The position numbers and the translations under genes were made by a program. The notes below the pieces were generated by a model, which saw only the letters and a list, made by a program, of their open reading frames with translations, was not told the origin of the DNA and searched no databases. Below, piece after piece: positions 11,414 to 24,923 of a stretch of DNA of 64,000 nt (position 1 is the stretch's first letter; each line of letters opens with the position of its first letter). The stretch comes from Scatophagus argus. Lineage: Eukaryota; Chordata; Actinopteri; Scatophagidae. Location of the stretch: positions 315,001-379,000 of the forward strand of contig NC_058499.1 in the NCBI RefSeq assembly GCF_020382885.2, given 5' to 3'.

Positions 11414-14400
11414 CTACCTGTCCTTCAGCTCCTGCGTGACGCGTTTGGTAAACCTGCCGCAGAGCAGCCCGATCAGAAAGAGCAGCGCCACACCTGCACC
11501 AATCACAGTCAGGATGTAGTTCTTGGATGGTGACGCCATCACCTGCATGGCCAGGTCTGAGAAACCGTCAGCGGGAGCCACCTGACATGAAGTGAGGACA
11601 GAGCGGCATACCTAGTTAGTTCCAAAATCAAAGACCTTTCCTATTTCAAAACAAAAGCTCAAACTAAAATTAAATTCTAAAATTTTGATTCATACATTCA
11701 ATATCAAAGCAAGACTCAGAGTGAAACAGATTTACTGCAGCTTTTTAAAGGTGACTTGACAAAACTCATTCCATCACTCTCAAAGAAAAACATCTCAATC
11801 TGAATTCATTAGTAATCATTAATTAATAACAATAACAAAATCATGCACAGCTTTTCAAGACAACATTCCAGTCCATGCTCATCCTAAAAGACTCCCTAAC
11901 TGCACAGTCCAACAAGTGATGTTTCCTGCGTCACATCAGCCGTGTGCTCGCGGGGTTTTCACCCACAGGAGCAAACAGCTGAGCTCCGTCTTACTTTGGC
12001 GGCGTAGCTCCACATGTCGATGCGGTCCTGCAGCCTCTTCTTGCACTCTGGCTGCAGACGAACACGCTTGTCCTGCAGCGCCTCCATCAGGCACGACATC
12101 TCTGAGGACACAACACAACGAGATCGTGTCATCTGATGAGACAAACTGAACCAGACAAACCTGCACCTAAAACCTGAACAAACTGAAGCAACATTCAAAC
12201 AATGAAGAGACACACACGTCAAACATCCGAGCAGTTAAACTGATGTTTATGCTTTACAAAAAGGAAAAATGAAAAACAGCTGCATGTCAAAGACAGAACT
12301 TCACTCAGTTCAGTTCAGTTTAAGTCAGTTTATTTATCCAGTGCCAAACTCTTTAATTAAATCAGTGACTCTTCTGTACGTTCACCTCAACTCAGACTCA
12401 CAGAAATCCAAGAACAAAATTCAATCCAGAAAAGTGTCCAAGCAGGATTACATTCAGGTACCGTGAGGTGTGTGCGTGTGTGTGTGTGTTTATATGGACT
12501 CACGCCGCCCTTTGCCAGGTGGGATGGCGGCACACTGGTGTTTGATGTCCAGGGCGCAGGCTGTGTGCAGGACAGGGTCGACAAAGATGTCTGCCTTACT
12601 CTCCTTCAGCACGTTCAACACTTCCTGCAAGAGGAGGGGCAGGTGGGGGCAGGGAGGCGGAGGCAGTAAAGAAATGAGTGCATGCAGAGGCTGAATGTCA
12701 TGATGCTGCGATTTACGTGCCCCTCAGGGGTCAGTGAAAGCAGCAGTGAGACTGTTTACCTTCTTGCATCCTTCCTGTTTGATTTTCAGCAGGTTCACCT
12801 TCAGACATTCCTCCACCTGCCCCGTCTGCTCCTGAGCTGCTGCTTCCTCTGCACACAGCCTGGAGATCTGCGCGCGCACACACACACACACACACACACG
12901 TTCCTCTCAGCTTTGTTCCTGGGGACATTTTGTATTACTGAATCTACATGTGTCAGGTTTGTGATCAATTAATTCAGCATCATCTGATGTCTGACAGAAT
13001 GAATGATGAATCCTTTCAGCCAATCACACCAGCTGCTTTCAACTTTACCAATGAAAAATGTGCAGCTGGTGAGCGTGCTGGCGCTACCCCCTGCTGGCCA
13101 GACAGCCACATTACCACTAATGATCCCAGATGAGAGTCACGCCGCACACCTGCTGCACATCACAGTACATACAGTACACTCACAGTACCACCTGCAGTAC
13201 CAAGCATCTCCATGTCGTGATGCTGACAGTGCAGTACTTTAATTCAGCTTTGTGTTTTGGTCAACAGGAAACGCGTGGCGGCTGCTGCGGTCCAATTGAA
13301 ACACATGAGTGAAGGCAGTTTCGGACCCTGATCACGTGTGGCCGAGTCGTAGTGACCCTGTGTGAAATGCGCGAACCTCTTGGGTGCAGTGGATCTGCAG
13401 CTGAGGGTCCAGCCTGTAGTCCAGAGCCGACTCCTGCAGGATGACCCGAATCTGGTCCTCGCAGTCTGGAGACAAACGCTGTCACAAGCAAACACAAGAA
13501 GAGGAGGACTTTGATTTGACATTTGACTAACCGTCTTCATCGACTGCTTCACGATCCCATCAGGCCGAGTCACGTTTCACTCCGCAGAGCTTAAACATCA
13601 TTTTCTGTCTGACACAAACTCAGTCTACGAAACACAACAAGGACTCAGCTGTGACAGCAGCAAACTGCTGAAACGGCACGAAAAAGGAAATGCAAACTGG
13701 TCGCCTTCCTGTGAGGCTCATGAGCTGTTCATTAACTGAGCAGACAAACTTAATTTGAGTAACGTCTGTTCCATTTTGCACCTTTTCTGATGCCATCCTT
13801 TAAAATGTGCATAAACACGCATTAATAAGACACATCGAACGACTCCGGGACCAGAGAAGACGGCAGGTGTCTCACCTGGTCGGCGTACTTCAGTTTGAGG
13901 CAGGAGATGACCTGACCCTCCAGCTCGCTGTCAGCCGACGCCTTCGTCAGGATGGGCTGACAGAACTTTGGGATGTCGGCTTTACAGGCCTTCCTCAGCA
14001 CCGGGTTCAGCCTGTAGTCTGCACCGGCACGCGCACACGCACACACACACACATGCACACACACATTAAGCAGCTGCACTTGAGGTCATGCATGTGTGTG
14101 TGCACGCGTGCATGTATGTATGTGTGTCTGTGTGTGCACATGCGTGTTTGCGCGTCTGTGTGCATGTGTGCGTATGTGTGTGCGTGTGTACCTGTGTTCT
14201 GGGTGATCTGCCTCTTGGTGATCATCTGCTTGCACTTAGGATCCATCAGCTCGCTGTTCTTGTTCTGTTTCAGGCACTGGAGGACGTTCTTTCCCTCCGA
14301 CTCGGTGCAGAACCTCTGGAACACAGAGACATCGGACTGTGACCGAAGGCAGCAAACGCTCCGTCAGCTCCGACACTTCAGTTTGTTTCACATTAACGTA

Positions 14401-17362
14401 ACAACTGCACACAACATGTTGTTTTGCTGGCCTACCCTGATCATGTGCTTGCAGACTCTCATCAGCTGGTAGTCCAGTTCAGGATCCACCATCTCCACCT
14501 CCTGCAGCTTGAAGATCCTCTGGTGACAGCGCTGAGTCAGCTGACGTTTGTTCTCCTTCAGACACTCGATGACCTGCAGAGAAAGACACACCTGGTGGTC
14601 ACGTACACACACGCACACACACCTGGTGGTCACACTTGCACATGGTGTGACGGCTGCAGGACATGGAAAAGTTCTCCAACAACGTCCACCTTATCTGAAG
14701 CACCTAATTCATTTTACTGCTAACAACTGAAAAACTGATGTATTGTAAAAACTGTGTGTGTGTTTGTGAGTGTGTCTCAGTGTGTGTGTGTGTGTCTCAG
14801 TGTGTCTCAGTGTGTGTGTGCCTCAGTGTGCGTGTGCATCAGTGTGTGTGCCTCTGACCTGAGCGTTGCCGAAGGCCACGGCCTGACACAGTCTGTTGAT
14901 GTCCTGCTTACAGGAGTCGTAGAGTTCGGGGTCCAGCCGGATGTCCTCGGACTGCAGACGTTCACAGAAAACACAAAGAAAAGACAGAAACTTTCCATCA
15001 GTGCAGACTGAAGACAGCAGAGACAACAAGAAGCAGAACTCAGACCGACGGGTCTTAACATCTCAGCAACAAGCTGGTCTGATCCACCTCAACTCTACTG
15101 CTGTGGTGACACACTGAGACAGACACACACATACACACACACACTGAGGGACACTCACTCAGACACACACAAACACACACACTGAGACAGACACACACAC
15201 ACACACGCTTCATGGTTTCTGCCTCAGTGTGAGGACGTGGTTGTCAAAGTGAGTTCTGAGTGTTTTCTAAGCGTCCATGTGGACAAACATGTGGTCCCAG
15301 AGCTCGGCCGGTCGGCGCCGAGCTCCCAAGTCCGCCATCGGACTTTTTCATCTGGTTAGTAAAACAGGTTGGACTGACGGTGACTTTGCTGCGTGTCAGT
15401 GAACGTACCATCTCCACCTCCTCCACCCGCAGCTGTTTGCGACACTTGACGGACACGCGCTGCTCTTTGACGTCCTGCAGGGTGTCGTTCCTCACCGTGG
15501 TGCTGAGGCAGATCACGACATCCACCCTGACAAACAAAAAGAGGGCAGCTTACACACAGTCAGACGGGACGACGGACGTCTTTACACCATAAATCCAGAA
15601 ATCAAACAGAGTGTCAGGACTGAACAGTCCAGGTGGAGTTTCTCTGCAGATCCTGTACAGTAGCACCAGCACCATCACGTAGTCTTCACCCGCTCAACGA
15701 TCTGTACTGTTAGACTGAAGATAACAAAACTTTTTGTGGTAAACATCTGGAGGAAGTGCTGAGTGTCCACTGACTGGGGACACACTAAGACAAAGGCCTG
15801 GTTCTCTGAGCCCCATCCTGTTCTAAGAAGGTAATGCAACAGTTTGGGAGTTTGGGACTCAGGCTGAAGGGGTCCAGCATCTGTGACCAGTTCAACCATT
15901 TGAGTCTGCTGGAGAGAGGAAACAGTCACACACAGAAACACCTGAGCTGAGATCTCTTCTGTTCTGGGATTTCACTCAGGGTCAGTCTCACCTAAAAATG
16001 TGCTGAAATGAGCAACAAAATTACCAAAAGTGCCTGGAGACACCTGAGCGTGGACGGTCAATGTCCACCTCCTGCAGCAGCACGGGACACAACGTCCAGA
16101 ATAAAGACTGTGACATGAAGCTCAAAGCTCCTTCTTGTATACATCTGAAAAACTGACCAAGGGGACTTTGGGACCGTTTTTGCCCCTCTTACTTTTTCTT
16201 GATGTTGGGACACAGTTTGAGGACGTCCTCCTTGCAGGCTGTCTTGAACTTGTATGAGAAACGGAAATCTTTGATCTGAATCTGTGGACAGACAGACAGA
16301 CAGACAGCTTGTTAGTGATGAATCCAGTAGACAATATGGCTGCAGCCTGCACGCTTGCAAACAGACGTGTCTTCAGTGCACATACACTTAAATGACAAAA
16401 GTATTGGGACATCTGATCATTACACCACATCCTAAAGACATACATTAGTATGGAGCTGGTTCCCCCTCCTTTGCAGCTCTAACAGCTTCCACTCTTCTGT
16501 GAAGGCTTTCCACAACATGTTGGAGTGTTTCTGTGGGAATTTGTGCCCATTCATGCAGTAGAGCATTTGTGAGGTCACACACTGATGTTGGACCAAAAGG
16601 CCTGGCTCACAATCTCCGTTCCAGTTCATCCCAAAGGTGTTGGATGGGGTTGAGGTCAGGGCTCTGTGTGGGCCAGTCAAGTTCTTCCACACCAAACTCT
16701 CAACCATGTCTTTATGGAGCTTTGCTTTGTGCACTGGGGCACAGTCATGCTGGAATAGAAAAGGGCCTTCAACAAACTGTTGCCACAAAGTTGGAAGCAT
16801 AGCATTGTCCAAAATGTCTTGGTGTGCTGAAGCATTAAGATTTCCCTTCACTGGAGGTCAGGGGCCGAGCCCAAACCCTGAGGAACAGGCCCATAACACA
16901 CCTGAATTCAACACTACGGAGAGGTGTCCCAATACTTTTGTCCATACAGCGTTCATCACATTCTGATATCAGTCAGATGACACGTTGGAGACACGTCTGT
17001 CCTGTTGTATCAAAGACACGCTGCAGAGTACAGCCTGAAGAGCTGAGTAACATGGACGAGCTTGTCCATTATGTCCTCACCAGCTGGAAGTGAGTCACTC
17101 CCACAGCACACTTCTCATTCATCTCCTTCTGGTGTTTGTTCTGAACCAGACAGTCCATCAGGTCTCCGGTATCTATCTGGTTATCAGCCACCTCCTGACA
17201 GACAGACGGACAGACAGAAAGACAGAAAGACAATTAACTGGCAGTTTGTGGATTAAATTAATGTTATGATCATATAAGACTTGAATCGTTCAGTTGATAG
17301 ACCGTCATCAATATGGCTGCAGTCAACACAAGCTGCCACAGAGGACAGACTGAACGCCTGTG

Positions 17363-17399
<37 letters not shown>

Positions 17400-20300
17400 T
17401 ACTGTTGCTGTTCGACACACACGTTAGGACACAGCGTGCTGCTTCAGAAATGTTCACAGACAGCACAGCAGAAGGTGTTAATGATCACAGGTCACATGAG
17501 GCCGGAGGAAGAGGACCAGCTCTTCCCCACACCAGCTTCCTGTTTGCGTGCAGCCTTCAGTTTTGTATGCGTGTGTTAACATGTCATCAGGTCACGTGGG
17601 AAACCTCCTCCAATCAAACAAGCTGCTGTGCAGGCCACTTTTTACACTTGTGGCCTTCTTAAACCAGAAACAACAGATGTCTTCTTTTGATGCAGCTGAG
17701 CCAAAAAGTTATGAAATCTCTTCCAGTAATTCAGTTCAGAGTGGATTAAAAGAAGTGGGAGTGAAGTGCAGACTTACATGGCAGTGGGTCTGGATGACGG
17801 GTTCACAGGCTCTCATCAGCAGGGCCTCGATCTGAATATCCTGATGACAGACATTCACAAAGAGCAGATCAGTCAGTTCAGCTGAACCCTTCCGTCTTTC
17901 AGAAAGTCATGAACTGTTCCAAACTCTATCAAACCAACAACACAAAGTCTCAAAGAGTCTGAGTCCGATTCTGGTTATTATCCACTAAATGATGACTGAA
18001 ACCACTGACTTTGCTCGGGTCAGATGCACAGACTGATTGTGAAACTCTGAAGAACTGGTGGTAAACTGTGACAACAGTTAAATGATTTCCTGGTGGATTG
18101 TGGGCAGCAGCAGGGGTGGTGGTTACCTCTGATTCCAGCTCCGTCAGGTTCCCCACCACTTCTCTGCATTCAGACACGAGATCCTCCAGGTGGTCCTGCA
18201 GACACTCCAGCTCCTGTCCGGCCTCCGTCTTCTCGCTGCACCACTTTCCCAGGTCGGTCATACATCGCCTCTGGAGCTCCGGGTCCAGCTTCACGTCCAG
18301 CGCTCTCTGGTGGAGAATTCTCTGCACCTCGACCTTACAGTCCCTGGACAGCTGGGGGAGGGGGGCACGACCACATTGGGTTAGAGGACACTCTGACTGT
18401 TCAAGGGGACCTTAAACTGATACTCCACTCCTGATTTCTACTGGTCTGGTCTTTCACAAACATTTCTGAAGCTCACAGGTTTGTAAGTACATTTATTCAG
18501 TCACAACATGACTCACAATAACAGAAACAAAGAGGACAGTAAGAGTGACATGAGAGAAGATCTATGACAGTTTCACCAAATCATACCAGTATGTAGGACT
18601 AGTCAGACCAGTATGAAAGGTGCAGTATCACTTTAAGGACAGCCAAAACGTGTAACTTCTGATTTTAGCAAAAAGCTGAATTTGTTCTGGCTGATTAATC
18701 AGTGTAATCATGTTGTCTGTGATTGGAGATCGATTCTTCATGTCACAGCTCAGCAGCTCAGGTCCCGTCAGTCCCGACATGCACTGACCCCAGATCAGCT
18801 ACAGAATCACCTCCCCTACATTAAAGCACCAGCCACCATGAGCGCTTCCTGTGATTATGAGGGTGAGCTCAGCAGCAGGACTCACAGTCACATCGTGGTC
18901 TTCGGCTTCAGACGCCCCACCGGGGAGCTACGAGAACACGCTCTGGTCAGTGACAGCGTTAGCACACTTCCGGTCAGGTTGCTGTAGCTTTGACTTTCCT
19001 TATGCTTACTGACAGAATGATGAGACAGTTTCTACTCTGTCGCTCTGGGCATTCAGATGATGCTCTAATGTGATCGGAAAAGCTTTAAAGCGAAGTCATC
19101 ACTAACTGACGTTCTGTTATTTGACGATCCAAATAACTCTGGAGGTCAACGGCCTGAAACTTTGAAAATAATCTGCACAGCACAAAGTTCGACTGAGAGA
19201 AAATCATTCTGAATGAAAACGAGGCCTGAAGGTGAAGAAAGGACCGTGAAATGTGCTGGGTCTTGGAGTCAGAAACCACATACTGTAAATTTGTCTATGC
19301 TGTGAGTGACCTGGCCCGATGTCATGTCAAACGTCTTCCAGTGGTGGACAGACTCACCCTCCGTCCCTGCTCCACCGAGCGGTAAGCGTGGCGGTACAGG
19401 CAGGAGAATACGGCGCCGGGCGGCATCATTTCACTGGTCTCGTTCCAGCCGTGAGTGTGGCAGAGGCGGGCAGCATCGCCCTGGCATTTCTTATACAGGA
19501 TGGGGTCCAGCCTGGACAACAGGGAGAGACGCACCGCTTAACAAAAGGGTCCTCCGACATGAGACGGACGTCTCTCAGGACGCATCAACATGGTTTCAGA
19601 TCTCAGTCAGGAGAACAGTTTGTGATCTCAGTGAAGGTTTTATCATCTGGGGAAGGAGGAGGGAGACTTACTTCCAATCTCTGGCGATGAAGTACTGCAG
19701 CTCCAGCAGTCTGTGCTCACAGTCCTCCACCATCTTCTCAGTGTACAGATGCTCCATGAGACAAGACAGGATCCTGCATCATCAGTAACACAAACTTTCA
19801 AACTTCAGCCTTCACGCAAATCAGTTCAACTGTTCCTGAAGGATCAAGTCTTTCATGATCAAATACAACAAGCACCTCACTTTAACAAGAGACCCTTTAA
19901 GATTAGGCTTCCTGATCTCAGAAATCAGTGAATTAAAAAGGGTCTGCTGAGAAAAAAAGGGTAATGAGACCACTACCATTGTTTACAACAAATATACAAC
20001 ATAAGTATGAGCGTTACTGACGACCGAGTGCTGCAGAGTTTGACAGGAGGACTCACATGGGGTCTCCGTTGCGGATGTGTTTGCAGGCAGTCTGGATGAC
20101 GGACTCGCAGGCCTCGTTGAGCGCTCGGTCGATGCGGTAGTCGGCTCCGGGGTCGGCTTCCTGCATCAGAGTCTGGAGCTGAGGATGAAGACACGAGAAA
20201 CCAAAAACAGACATGGGAATCCACGAATCTGTCAACCGTTTTCATTCCTCTGGGCTGGAATTGAATTCTGGTTCCTATGGCTCATGTTAGCGGAGACTTA

Positions 20301-23300
20301 CGGCCCTCTGACAGTTGGAGTCGACGGCTCCCATGTCTCCTCGGCCGACCCTCATGAGGCAGTGCAGTGTCCGTCCTTTGCGGTGCAGACCGGAGCAGTG
20401 ACCCTCGATCTCACTGCGGCAGTGCAGCACGATCTCCGGACTCAGAGAGAAATCCTCCATCAGCATCCGCCGGTAATCCATCATCTCACCCTGACACTCA
20501 CCGCTGACCACACGCCCTGAAACACACGCACATGCAACAAATTAAAGTCTGTGCAAGTTGACGGACTGAAGGAAACCTTTAAGTTTTTAATGTAATTTTT
20601 AAAATGCTTTTCAAAATGGTGTGTGTCTTTGTAAAGACTTTCCATAAGAAGACAAATCAGGACGTCCACTGAGGACCCGGGAACGGAACTCGGTTTACCT
20701 CGGTGCACGGCAGACTCCAGGCACAGCAGCAGGTAGGACAAGCGAGCTTCTCGAGCCCGGGGCATGTTGGAGTCGGCACTGCAGCGGTATTTCCTCAGGT
20801 CTGACTTGCAGGCTTTGGCCAGTGAGTAGCTCACCTTGTAGTCCTGACTGATGAGCTTCTGCCTGGTGGTCAACGCCTCACGGCACTGAGGACACAGACA
20901 ACATCACAGCAGGCGTTCAAGCATGAGTGGACACTTTTTAACCTGGTTTTACTCCAGATGGTCTCACAATGTGGGTAACAACAGTGTGAACTTGTTAAAG
21001 AATAAGTGAAAAAAGCGAAGGTATTTCTGCCCTGGTGAAGAGCACTCACCCTCTCAGACATGGCTTCCTCAAACTTGTGATTGAAGAGACATTTGTAAAC
21101 TCGTCCCTCTCCGGCCAGCGTCTGAAAAACAGGCAAGGCAGAAACACGTCCGTTAGTCCATCAGCTCAAAATGGTGTTTCATCAAGCCTCAAGGGTGAAG
21201 AAAATCTGATTCTGCTCAGATAACAAACATAATTCTGTCAGACGTGCTTTCATAGAGGATGAAGACTCAGGAGTGTCAGCTGTGACCCCCTGCAGAAACA
21301 CCTCGCAGTCTGACAGAAGGTCAAAGCTTCCCAACAGCCTGAGACGAGCTGGCATCGTGAATGTGAAGGACAGACGCAGACCTGAGCCAAACCTGAAACC
21401 TGAACTGAGGGACAGTTTAAAGACATCTCTCACATCTCATGGACACTGACTGGACATATACACAATATAACATGGACAGGAAGGAGAACTCACAACAGCA
21501 AGAAATACATGTGTGTTAAACGAGAAAGACGTCAGGAAAACTGAAACTCAGTCTTCACTAAGTCACAACTGACAGAAAACTTCCTGTGGAGAAGCTTAAA
21601 ACCAGCTGAATGCTCACATTTTCACAGAAACGTTCCCGGTCGTCGCGGCAGGCGAAGTACAGGTAGCGATCCAGGTGGAAGTCGTCCGACGACAGCTCGG
21701 CCACTCTCATGATGGCCTTCTTGCAGTCCTCCTTGATGGCGTGCGCCCCCAGCTGATCCTCGGCCTCCCGCACCAAACCTCTCTCGAGACATGCGATCAC
21801 CTCGCCCTGAGAGTGGATGTCCTGCACAGAGACGTCCGACAGGGAAAGCCGTCACATTGGGGGCAGCTCACAGCTTTCAATCAAATCAATCAGTTGGCCC
21901 CATTAAACCCAATGACTTCAGCATGCGGTCTGGTCTGCCTGCTGACAGCAGGACACTTAGAGAGACAAAGTTATCAGTCTGTGCTTGTCATCACATCCTG
22001 CAGCTTTTGGTCCTTCTGCTTTGACGAACAACAAGCCACAACAGTTCAGAAACAGTTCCTGGTACTCTGGACAGAGACACACTGACAGCAAACACTTCCT
22101 GTTTATCTAGACTAACCCTTTAGAAGAAGTATTCATCACAGTCTGACTGATTACAGAAAGACACCACAAGAGAACCAGCGACATCTTTTTGTGTGCCGTC
22201 AGCCACGGCTCTAAGGTTTCCTGTGGCTCGTTTGAGGCTCACTGGAAACACATCTTAACACACTGCAGTGCGTAGAAGTTTCACACAGCTGAGGGGGAAC
22301 TAAGTGAAACACCCCAGGTCTATCAGTGTGACACAGAACTGTCTGATGAGAAACCACAGCCATCAGCGAGTCAGACCACCAGCTCCATGATTCTGTCTGC
22401 GTGACTCAACGAGGAGAGAACCAGGACTCCTGTGCCCCGCTACACTCCGACCCTCCTGTCCTGGTCCAGTTCAGCCAAAGAAACTCAATCAGCTGAGAAC
22501 AATCACTTAAAAAATTGTCATGCTTCCTTTATGCAGGTACACCCAAAGGCTGTTAAAAGAATATTGGGTGTGATTTCTTCCATTTTTGCTAAACGTTGCT
22601 GATTAGAAAGCGATGAGAAAGACGACACTCTCCCAGCTGCTGAGACTAAATCCCAATAATGAAACCAACTGCGCTGCCACTGACAATAATTCACTCCAAG
22701 TTCTAATTGTGCTGATGTGACATCCCATAATAACTGCGTGTCTAACAGGCTTATAAGGTTCAGCTTGACTCTGCTTGCTGTCAAAACTTCCTGTTCTACT
22801 CCCAGCTGAGTCACACTGAGCGAAGCTTCGGAACCAACACAGAATCTCTCGCCGTGTTCGGTCCCCGAGACGGCTGGCCGGGTCCGCCAGCCCCTGAGCC
22901 TGGACAGACAGCCACACACTGACAGGACCGTCCACTGATCAATAATCAGAGGCAGAGGAGGTGCTCGGCGCTGGGCCCTCACATGCTACGACATGATCAG
23001 ACCTTCTGATCAGGTCCTCATGCGACTTGTTACCAAGTCCTGTGGGGGCCTAGAGCATACAGCCAAGGTGTGAGACGACGCTTCATTTTTATTCTACAAA
23101 CCGTTAAACCGTGTTAAATTCAGTCTCCTCCAGTGAATTTAAAATAATCAACACTTAACTGCCTAAGGAACATTTTCTGAAACGTTTATGTAAGCAGGAG
23201 TGAAGTCTGAATATTAATGAGCGAACCAGATGGACTCACATAAAACTTCATGAGAAGTGACAGGAAAACTGCTGAGCAGAAACCTGCGTTCTGTTTTCCC

Positions 23301-24889
23301 AACATCACTCAGGAGGACTGAACTCGCTTCTTGTGTTCAGGAAGTGGGCGGGGCTTTATTTCAGCTCACCTTTTCTCCAGTGCTGATGCTGCCGCAGCGC
23401 AGAGTGTTGATGTCATCGTGGCACTTGTCCATGAAGCCACAGATCAGCCGGTAGTCACTGAAGACGATGCTAGTCATCTTGGTGATGTACTGGTTGCACT
23501 GGTAGTCGCTGATGTTGCCACGGTGATCTACCAGGCAGGACACCAGGTAGCCTTTCCCCAGCTCCTCCGCCGCACACTCTTTAATCTGAAGGAGGAGCAG
23601 AGCAGGCGTCAGGACAGGAACAACTCAGAACTGCTGCTGTTGAAATATGCTGAAAGATAAACGTGATCAAACTGAAGTCTGAACAGACGGGACAACAAAG
23701 AGTTCAGCTGATGGGTCCAACTCACACTCGTCTCATTTAGCACTGACTGACGTCCTCTGTTTCATGGCCTGATAATTCAGGAGGTTTCAGGAGGGTCCGA
23801 TGCTTTTTAAAAACAAACTGGAGCTTGAGCGGATCTAAAAGATTACGTCTGCTAAATTACAGATGTGCCACATCTGCTGAGCTGAACAAAATGAGCCACA
23901 TCAGATCAGAAATCAGATACTAAAGAAATTAGCAGAGCAGGCTGAAGTGAACAGACTACAGATTCTAAATGGAAAAGAGGTTTTCATGTCACTCAGTTTC
24001 TAAATGTGGTTTTGTTCTGGCAGGAATTCAGCTGATGTTCCACTCATTTGTGTGGCACAGAGGAGGAGGAGCAGGAGGAGCAGCTGTGTGACAACAGGGA
24101 GGCCAGAAGACAGTGACGTGACAACAGGATGGACGATTCCTTGCTTTTAGCGACTGACCTCTGAGATAGTGGTCTTGCAGACCTCCACAGCCACAGACTC
24201 AAACTTTGGGTCGGTGGTCAGGTTCAGCTTGTAGTTCCACAGCAGCTGGAGGAGAGGGGACAAACAAAAACTTTCAGGCACGTTCAGCTACAGCCGCCAT
24301 CTCTGGAGCTGCAGGACAACTGCTGCATGCTGGAAAGTGGTGGCACTTACGTGGTTGCATTCAGCAGCAATCTCAGTTTCCTGAAAAAGGAGGAGAGGAA
24401 GGATAAATGAGAGTATGAACTGGCGATAAGTTCAGGGTTCAGATCGACTCTGAGGCGCCCATTAAACATCACAATGCAGTAACACGTGCACAACAGTCCA
24501 TAATCCACTGCAAGCTTGTCTGCAGTGTAACGATGCGTTCAGGCGCCTGTTGTTGAACCTAGCAGAGGTGCAGTTCTGGTCCACTGGCTGTCCACAGGAC
24601 ACACCTTTATAGGAGGCCTCCGTCCAGGGAAGCGGCCCCAGAGTCAGGGCACAGACCTGACACATCTGACTTCCTGTCAGGACAAGCAGCCAAACGCCAG
24701 TCCTCCCTTCAGCTGACTGTGTCTGTGTGTGTCTGTGTGTGTGAGATGAGATAGATAGAGAGAGATAGAGAGAGCGAGAGTTAGAGAGAGAGATAGAGAG
24801 AGAGAGAGAGAAATCACAGCTCTGCAGATGGCGAAAGACTTTGACTGTTTACCACATGGCAGCCACAACACAAGCCAGGAATATGCTGG

Positions 24890-24923
<34 letters not shown>

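Noticed and set aside
13807-14472. 221-codon + strand frame with Cys/Val runs
   Set aside because: Antisense to glg1 exons 18-20 plus the TG repeat.
16533-16966. Two + strand frames across the Tc1-like element
   Set aside because: The transposase homology is on the - strand.
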